DNA of 12,995 nt from an uncultured Gemmatimonadota bacterium (GTDB taxonomy: Bacteria > Gemmatimonadota > Gemmatimonadetes > Gemmatimonadales > Gemmatimonadaceae). Below are positions 8,917-12,995 of this stretch, piece after piece. The notes below the pieces were generated by a model that was given only the letters and a program-made list of their open reading frames with translations, was not told where the DNA came from and ran no database searches. A program made the translations under genes and the position numbers. Each line of letters opens with the position of its first letter. The first letter of the stretch is position 1. The stretch lies in NCBI GenBank assembly GCA_946479995.1, contig CAMLIU010000012.1, positions 1-12,995 on the forward strand, in the 5' to 3' direction.

Positions 8917-9306
8917 ATGCGCTCGTGCTTTCGTCTGCCGGTGATCGTGCTCTTCCTTGCGGCCTGTGTGCGCCAGGCGCCACCCGACGCCGGTTCCGCT
9001 TCGGCGGGAAACGTCATCACCGAAGTCGAGATCGCGCATGCGCAGGCCCTCACCGCCTACGACGCCGTGCGGAAGCTGCGCGGAAACTTCTTCAGCAACC
9101 GGGGGCGAACCACCATCCTCGGCGACACGTCACCCCTTCCCGTCGTGTTCCTCGACGGCATCGAGTACGGTCCCATGACGTCGCTGCAGAACATCCCGGC
9201 GTCGCAGGTCGCGTCCATTCGGCTGTATCGCGCGTGGGAGGCCTCGACGAAGTTCGGGATGGGCAAGACGGGCGGCGTCATCGAGGTCACCACCAAGGTT
9301 CCCTGA
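8917..9306 (+). CDS. Small lipoprotein resembling a free-standing TonB-receptor plug fragment
   Basis: This protein has 129 residues. ATG 8917 is chosen because GAGGAG (8902-8907) and GGAG (8909-8912) lie just upstream and because it opens with a lipoprotein signal, MRSCFRLPVIVLFLAAC (Cys17); the longer frame back to 8860 adds only signal-less sequence. After a short linker come VITEVEI, TAYDAVRKLRGNFF and then a segment that parallels the plug of the neighbouring SusC proteins: TTILGDTSPLPVVFLDG (compare STILGNYSPLYVVDG), NIPASQVASI (compare LNPNDIESI) and KFGMGKTGGVIEVTTK (compare IYGSKGTNGVIIITTK). There is no barrel and the length is complete, so it is not simply a broken receptor gene. 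It should be a membrane-anchored protein with a plug-like fold. Its role is unknown; an accessory part in SusCD uptake is inference from position. Confidence 0.85.
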   Translation: MRSCFRLPVIVLFLAACVRQAPPDAGSASAGNVITEVEIAHAQALTAYDAVRKLRGNFFSNRGRTTILGDTSPLPVVFLDGIEYGPMTSLQNIPASQVASIRLYRAWEASTKFGMGKTGGVIEVTTKVP

Positions 9307-9322
9307 GCCACGAGGAGTCCAG

Positions 9323-9742
9323 ATGCGCCTCACCCTTCGTCGTGCCTTTGCCGCGCTGCTGCTCGCTTCCGCCACCGCCTGCGCCAGTGGAGGCGCCTCG
9401 GCTGCGGGATCGTCGGCGGCGTCCAACCGCTCCGTGATCACCGAATCCGAGCTGCCGACCAGCGGCACGGAGACGGCGTACGACGTCATCATGCGGCTGC
9501 GCCCCGAGTTCCTCCGCGTGCGACCCGCGCAGAAGTACAGCCTTCAGGAGGGCGCCGGAGCCTCCGGGCCTGCGCCGGCACCCGCGCTCATCGTGAACGG
9601 CCAGCGCGCCGGCGAGCTCTCCGACCTCCGCCAGATCGCCGCCACCTCCCTCCGGACGGTCCGCTACTACACGATCGAGCAGGCCAAGCGGAAGTTCGGC
9701 ATGCAGTACGACGGGGGAGCGATCGAGATCGAGTACCGCTGA
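9323..9742 (+). CDS. Second small lipoprotein, tandem paralogue of the upstream plug-like lipoprotein
   Basis: This 139-residue protein starts 16 bases after its neighbour, behind a good ribosome binding site (GAGGAG 9312-9317, 5-base spacer). A signal sequence ends in LASATAC with Cys at residue 20; the lipobox is less canonical than its neighbour's. It shares the neighbour's layout: SVITESEL against NVITEVEI, TAYDVIMRLRPEF against TAYDAVRKLRGNF, PALIVNGQ against PVVFLDGI, and KFGMQYDGGAIEIEY against KFGMGKTGGVIEVTT. Its similarity to the SusC plug is weaker and is best seen through the first paralogue. The two genes are probably co-transcribed and arose by tandem duplication followed by divergence. 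Function is unknown. Confidence 0.83.
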   Translation: MRLTLRRAFAALLLASATACASGGASAAGSSAASNRSVITESELPTSGTETAYDVIMRLRPEFLRVRPAQKYSLQEGAGASGPAPAPALIVNGQRAGELSDLRQIAATSLRTVRYYTIEQAKRKFGMQYDGGAIEIEYR

Positions 9743-9774
9743 TTGCAGGCGCAGGGAACGCGATGTGAACGACC

Positions 9775-9806
9775 AAGGGCCGGCCACTCCGGAGTGGCCG
9801 GCCCTT
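9775..9806. terminator. Perfect 32-base palindrome between convergent genes, likely bidirectional terminator
   Basis: AAGGGCCGGCCACTCC at 9775-9790 is followed directly by its exact reverse complement at 9791-9806. In RNA this folds to a long hairpin with the central bases forming the loop. It lies 32 bases after the second lipoprotein stop and about 80 bases beyond the stop of the convergent minus-strand gene. The T content after the stem is weak on both sides (CTTCGCGTTTC on plus, CTTGGTCGTTC on minus). Confidence 0.7.
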
Positions 9807-9844
9807 CGCGTTTCGGTGTCTCCCGCGCACCTACCCTCTGACCT

Positions 9845-9879
9845 GTACCCGGTACCTCGTACCAGGTACTCCGTACTTC
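9845..9879. repeat. Tandem heptanucleotide repeat phased on GTAC
   Basis: Five consecutive 7-base units each begin with GTAC: GTACCCG, GTACCTC, GTACCAG, GTACTCC, GTACTTC. The GTAC words start at 9845, 9852, 9859, 9866 and 9873 with no slippage. Flanking bases keep a faint echo of the period (CTACCCT at 9831, GTCTGTC at 9880). Because GTAC is its own reverse complement, the phasing reads on either strand. The repeat sits between two convergent gene ends, 8 bases beyond the stop of the minus-strand gene. Confidence 0.85.
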
Positions 9880-9887
9880 GTCTGTCC

Positions 9888-10595
9888 TTACTCCCCCTCC
9901 GGATCCCAGCTCACCCGGTTGCCGCAGTAATCGCGGCGGAACTTCCGCGGCCACGTCCGGCCGCTGCGAGGGTCCTGGTAGTCGCCGGTGTGCGGATAGA
10001 AGCTGCCGGCGAACCAGTTGCAGGTCGGCTTCGCGTTCGCGTCAGCCGGCGCACGGAGGCGGTCCGCTGCCGGGCCGCTCACGGTGAACATCGGGCTCGA
10101 GCCAGTACGCCCGGTGCCGTCCAGCTCGGCGACCTGGACGACGAGATTCCGCTCCGCGTTCTGGACCCCCACGGGAAGGGCCACCGAGTCGCGGCCCACT
10201 CCTTCGGCCACCAGGGTGTACGACGACGGCGCACAGCCCATCCGGCGAGCGCAATTGGCGGCGAACCACCAGAAGTAGTAACGCGAGCTGCTCGCGCCGT
10301 TGGACACGGCGGCCCGGTAGCTGGGCATCGCTGCCGCCCTCACCTGGGCCGGACCGAACACGCTCACCGCGAGCGTCTCCGCCGCCGCGGCACTCGCATG
10401 CGGCAGCACCACGGTGGCAGCCTTCGCGGCATGCGACGGTGCGGGTGCTGCGGGGATGCCCCGTTCCAGGGACACCGAGCTCATGGCTACAAGTCGGGCC
10501 GGCGCCATGGCCGGTTCCTGAAGCGCCAGAGCGGGCGAGCAACCGACCACGACTGCAATGTATGACGACAGGGCCAGACGGACCTTCCCCTTCAT
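9888..10595 (-). CDS. Secreted or lipid-anchored protein of unknown family with four cysteines
   Basis: This is a 235-residue protein that I do not recognise as a named family. The start at 10595 is supported by GGAGG (plus-strand CCTCC at 10601-10605), with a 5-base spacer. The N-terminus is a signal sequence that could be cleaved after SPALA or lipidated at Cys19 in VVGC. Residues about 25-72 are an Ala/Pro-rich linker. Residues about 73-175 (TLAVSVFGPAQV, YRAAVSNG, YYFWWFAANC, VALPVGV, LVVQVAELDG, MFTVSGPA) have the alternating pattern of an Ig-like beta-sandwich, with Cys115 and Cys121 near a Trp pair. The C-terminal 45 residues hold Cys192 and Cys224 and many aromatic and charged residues. 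It is on the same strand as the ABC transporter gene, 163 bases downstream. Coding reality is well supported; function is unknown. Confidence 0.75.
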   Translation of the reverse strand: MKGKVRLALSSYIAVVVGCSPALALQEPAMAPARLVAMSSVSLERGIPAAPAPSHAAKAATVVLPHASAAAAETLAVSVFGPAQVRAAAMPSYRAAVSNGASSSRYYFWWFAANCARRMGCAPSSYTLVAEGVGRDSVALPVGVQNAERNLVVQVAELDGTGRTGSSPMFTVSGPAADRLRAPADANAKPTCNWFAGSFYPHTGDYQDPRSGRTWPRKFRRDYCGNRVSWDPEGE

Positions 10596-10625
10596 GGCAA
10601 CCTCCGCAACGGGACAGCAGCGGCA

Positions 10626-10667
10626 CCGGCAGCATCGCTCGGCAACGCAGGAACGCTACGCTGCCGG
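10626..10667 (-). repeat. 8-bp inverted repeat in the leader of the minus-strand secreted-protein gene
   Basis: CCGGCAGC at 10626-10633 pairs with GCTGCCGG at 10660-10667 around a 26-base loop. It lies 31 bases upstream of the start codon of the secreted-protein gene and about 90 bases past the ABC transporter stop. It could be part of a leader structure or the end of the upstream transcript. The long loop makes a functional role uncertain. Confidence 0.3.
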
Positions 10668-10681
10668 GCTCGCTAACCGAA

Positions 10682-10695
10682 GTGACCTGCATCAC
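10682..10695. promoter_or_regulatory. CRP/FNR-like palindrome upstream of the secreted-protein gene
   Basis: GTGACCTGCATCAC has the GTGA-N6-TCAC layout that CRP-type regulators bind. It sits 87-100 bases upstream of the start codon of the minus-strand gene ending at 9888. The outer consensus bases (T before GTGA and A after TCAC) are absent. A single site of eight fixed bases can arise by chance in 13 kb, so this is tentative. Confidence 0.22.
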
Positions 10696-10758
10696 CCAGA
10701 CGGTTGGGCTTGCTTGAAGTCACGAGTAACCGGCCAAATCGCCGTTGGAGGGTGCTCC

Positions 10759-12660
10759 CTAGCGGTAACCAGCGGCCTGCATCTCGAACAGTTCGCCATA
10801 CAATCCCCCCCGCCGGACCAGCTCCTCGTGGGTGCCTTCCTCAACCACCTGGCCATGCGCGAGGACGATGATGCGGTCCGCCATCCGGACGGTGGAGAAC
10901 CGATGCGAGATCACCACCGCCATCCGCCCCGCCATGAGCTGGTTGAATCGCACGAAGACCTCGTATTCCGCCCTCGCATCGAGCGCGGCCGTCGGCTCGT
11001 CGAGGATGAGCAGCTGGGCGGAACGCATGTACGCCCGGGCCAGCGCGATCTTCTGCCACTCCCCGCCCGAAAGGTCCACCCCATCGTCGAACCGCCGGCC
11101 GAGCATCTGCCGGTAGCCGCGGGAGAAGCGCGGGAGCAGGGAAGACGCCATCGACCGTTCGGCGGCGTCCACGATCGGCTCCGGTGGCACGCCCGGCATC
11201 TCCGCCGTGGCGTCACGGACGCTTTCGAGGTAGCCTGACACGCCCTGGATCTCGCCCACCCCGACGTTCTCGTCGAAGCGCATGTCGTAGCGCACGAAGT
11301 CCTGGAAGATCACGCCGATGGCCTGCCGCAGCGACGCGAGGTCGTAATCGCGCAGGTCCACGCCGTCGAGCAGGATGCGGCCTTCCGAGGGATCGTAGAG
11401 TCGCGCGATCAGCTTCGTGATCGTGGTCTTGCCGGCGCCGTTCTCCCCCACGAGCGCGATGCGCTCGCCCGGCCGGATGTCGAAGCTGACGTGTCGAACC
11501 GCCCAACGCTCGCTCCCCGGATAGCGGAACCCTACGTCCTCGAACACGAAGCCGGCGCGGATCGGATCCGGCACCGGCCGGGCCCCGGGGCGCGAGGCGA
11601 TGGTCGGCTGCATCTCGAAGAAGACGAACAGGTCGCGCAGGTAGAGGCTCTGCTCGTAGATGTCGCTCGCCGACAGGAGGAGCCGCTGGATGAGGTCCCG
11701 GCTACGCCCGAACGCCGAGGCAAGGAAGGTCAGCGTGCCGATGGAGATCGTACCGGCCACGGCGCGCAGCAGGATCGTCACGTACGCGGCGTAATACCCG
11801 AGGGTGCCGAGGATGGAGAGGAGCGCGCTCACCACGCCCTTGCGGATGCTGAGCGACTTGTTGGCGTCGTAGTAGCGTTGCGCAAGCACGGCGTACCGGT
11901 CGCTCAGCCACCCGGCCAGTCCGAACATCTGAACCTCCTTCGCCGTGCGGTCGCTCGCCCCGACGTAGCGCAGGTAGTCCAGCTCGCGCCGCTCCGGTGT
12001 CCAGCGGAAGAGCAGTGAGTAGCTGAGCGAGGCGAAGTGGGTCTCGCCGAGGAAGCTCGGGATGATGGCGATGGCGAGGAGCAGGAGCAGCCACGGGTTG
12101 TAGACCACGAGCGCCGCGCTCAGGGACAGGAGGGTCAGCGTATCCTGTCCCATGGTCAGCATCATGGCGATGAGGCCGATCCGCCCGGTCGTCTGGCGGC
12201 GCGCGCGCTCCAGGTGGTCGTAGAACTCCGGATCCTCGAACTGCTCCAGGTCGAGCGTGGCAGCGTGGCGCATGAGGCGCACGCTGATGTCATTGGAGAA
12301 GAGGTCGCCGAGCAGCGACTCGATCAGCGACGACGCGCGGGCGAGGATCTCCCCGACGACCACGATGCCCAGCTCGAGGGCCACCACCTGCCAGAGTGGG
12401 GTGAGGGGTGACCCCGGCTGCCGGACGAGCGCGATGACCTCGTCGATGATGAGCTTGGCCGCCCACATGGAGGACACGGGCACGAACGCCCGCAGCAGGC
12501 GCAGGACGACCATGGCCAGCGTGTAGCCGCGATGCGTCTGCCACACGAGCCCGAAGAGCTTCGGCACGTAGCGCAGCGCCGCGATGCGCTCGCGCCACGT
12601 CTTCGGTCGTTCCTCCTCCGCCAGCTTCAGCCGCCCCCGCGGCACCATCGGATGGGTCAT
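10759..12660 (-). CDS. ABC half-transporter: six-helix membrane domain fused to an ATPase domain
   Basis: This 633-residue protein is an inner-membrane ABC exporter subunit of the MsbA/lipid-peptide type, expected to work as a dimer. After about 40 cytoplasmic residues, hydrophobic segments lie near 45-64, 90-110, 172-186, 188-206, 276-298 and 300-320. The nucleotide-binding domain (about 371-633) is intact: Walker A GENGAGKT at 405-412 (Lys411), Q-loop Gln453 in VIFQDF, signature LSGGEWQ at 530-536, Walker B LLILDEP with Asp554 and Glu555, and H-loop His586 in ISHRFSTV. An in-frame TAG four codons upstream (plus-strand 12670-12672) shows that ATG 12660 is the earliest possible start; a second ATG at residue 5 is possible. 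No clear ribosome binding site is seen. There is no N-terminal peptidase domain. The FQDF and LSGGEWQ variants resemble exporters near peptide or bacteriocin genes, but no such gene is visible here, so the substrate is unknown. Confidence 0.93.
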   Translation of the reverse strand: MTHPMVPRGRLKLAEEERPKTWRERIAALRYVPKLFGLVWQTHRGYTLAMVVLRLLRAFVPVSSMWAAKLIIDEVIALVRQPGSPLTPLWQVVALELGIVVVGEILARASSLIESLLGDLFSNDISVRLMRHAATLDLEQFEDPEFYDHLERARRQTTGRIGLIAMMLTMGQDTLTLLSLSAALVVYNPWLLLLLAIAIIPSFLGETHFASLSYSLLFRWTPERRELDYLRYVGASDRTAKEVQMFGLAGWLSDRYAVLAQRYYDANKSLSIRKGVVSALLSILGTLGYYAAYVTILLRAVAGTISIGTLTFLASAFGRSRDLIQRLLLSASDIYEQSLYLRDLFVFFEMQPTIASRPGARPVPDPIRAGFVFEDVGFRYPGSERWAVRHVSFDIRPGERIALVGENGAGKTTITKLIARLYDPSEGRILLDGVDLRDYDLASLRQAIGVIFQDFVRYDMRFDENVGVGEIQGVSGYLESVRDATAEMPGVPPEPIVDAAERSMASSLLPRFSRGYRQMLGRRFDDGVDLSGGEWQKIALARAYMRSAQLLILDEPTAALDARAEYEVFVRFNQLMAGRMAVVISHRFSTVRMADRIIVLAHGQVVEEGTHEELVRRGGLYGELFEMQAAGYR

Positions 12661-12995
12661 GCGGGGAAGCTAATTCCAATGTCAGCGCGCGAGGTGGCTC
12701 TGCGCGGCGAAGGGGCGCCTGGGGCAGGTGTACGTCTCCATGCCGAGTTGTCGCACCTGCGGCAGGGCTCCTCTCTCTGGACGGCTCCGTGTCAGGTACC
12801 CCACCTGCGGCAGGGCTCCTCACGGCGCACCGCTCCCCGCCACGGGGAACGCAGATCTTCTCAGATCCTTCAACAGCCTGATCCACCGCGGATTCCTGCC
12901 TCGAGCGGGCCTCGGCGCACCGAGTCCATCCCCTACACCCCCAAAGCTTCTTGAATGTGTTGGAACGGCCTCGGGAGGCTGCTCGGCGCGAGGAG
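12661..12995. other. Non-coding end region upstream of the ABC transporter gene
   Basis: I find no supportable gene in these 335 bases. The region should contain the promoter of the minus-strand ABC transporter, but no clear -35/-10 pair is visible. It holds the direct repeat at 12754-12821. The final bases, CGAGGAG at 12989-12995, match the ribosome binding sequence used by both small lipoprotein genes in this window, so a plus-strand gene may begin just past the edge. That is a guess from seven bases. Confidence 0.5.
12754..12821. repeat. 20-bp direct repeat with 48-base spacing
   Basis: CACCTGCGGCAGGGCTCCTC occurs at 12754-12773 and again, identically, at 12802-12821. Partial similarity continues past each copy (ACGGCTCCG after the first, ACCGCTCCC after the second, in the same phase), so the unit may be a diverged 48-base tandem repeat. 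A short inverted partner of its first bases, GCAGGTG, lies at 12724-12730. No gene or mobile-element boundary is seen with it. Confidence 0.8.

Noticed and set aside
6674..8983. 769-codon minus-strand open frame spanning susC and susD
   Set aside because: It crosses two real genes and a hairpin, shows shadow composition and has no family motif.
9765..10565. 266-codon plus-strand open frame opposite the secreted-protein gene
   Set aside because: It begins inside the palindrome, lacks a signal or domain, and runs through the GTAC repeat. The minus strand has the ribosome binding site and signal peptide.
12532..12954. 140-codon plus-strand open frame at the window end, containing repeated LRQGSS
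   Set aside because: It starts inside the antisense of the ABC transporter gene. The peptide repeat only reflects the 48-base DNA repeat, a multiple of three, and there is no ribosome binding site or family match.
1..12995. tRNA or rRNA genes, CRISPR arrays, insertion sequences, phage genes
   Set aside because: No CCA-ended cloverleaf, spaced repeat array, transposase motif or phage protein was seen on either strand.

Overview
The window is GC-rich, densely coding DNA from a diderm (outer-membrane-bearing) bacterium. Two SusC/SusD outer-membrane uptake pairs with strong GC codon bias, several lipoproteins, and small plug-like lipoproteins fit Gemmatimonadota better than the AT-richer Bacteroidota. 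This assignment is inference from gene content and composition; no rRNA or taxonomic marker is present.

Layout. Bases 1-3886 carry the 3' part of a susC-like TonB-dependent receptor gene and, 2 bases later, its susD-like lipoprotein partner, closed by a perfect 16-bp hairpin. Bases 3887-4327 are non-coding and hold a candidate sigma70-type promoter and a ribosome binding site for a second, complete susC-like gene (4328-7345), followed by a second susD-like gene (7364-8788) and another long hairpin. Bases 8917-9742 carry two small tandem lipoprotein genes. They are paralogues of each other, and the first clearly resembles the C-terminal half of the TonB-receptor plug domain encoded in the two neighbouring susC genes. 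A perfect palindrome and a tandem 7-bp GTAC-phased repeat fill the gap up to the convergent minus-strand genes: a secreted protein of unknown family (9888-10595) and an ABC half-transporter (10759-12660). The last 335 bases are non-coding and contain a 20-bp direct repeat.

How the genes work together. Each SusC/SusD pair should form a lidded outer-membrane transporter: SusD captures a ligand at the cell surface and SusC imports it using TonB energy. No glycoside hydrolase, peptidase or sigma/anti-sigma gene lies in the window, so the substrates cannot be named. The most unusual element is the pair of plug-like mini-lipoproteins directly after the second susCD pair. They look like free-standing, lipid-anchored relatives of the receptor plug and could be accessory or regulatory partners of these receptors. 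The minus-strand genes have no evident functional link to the susCD clusters.
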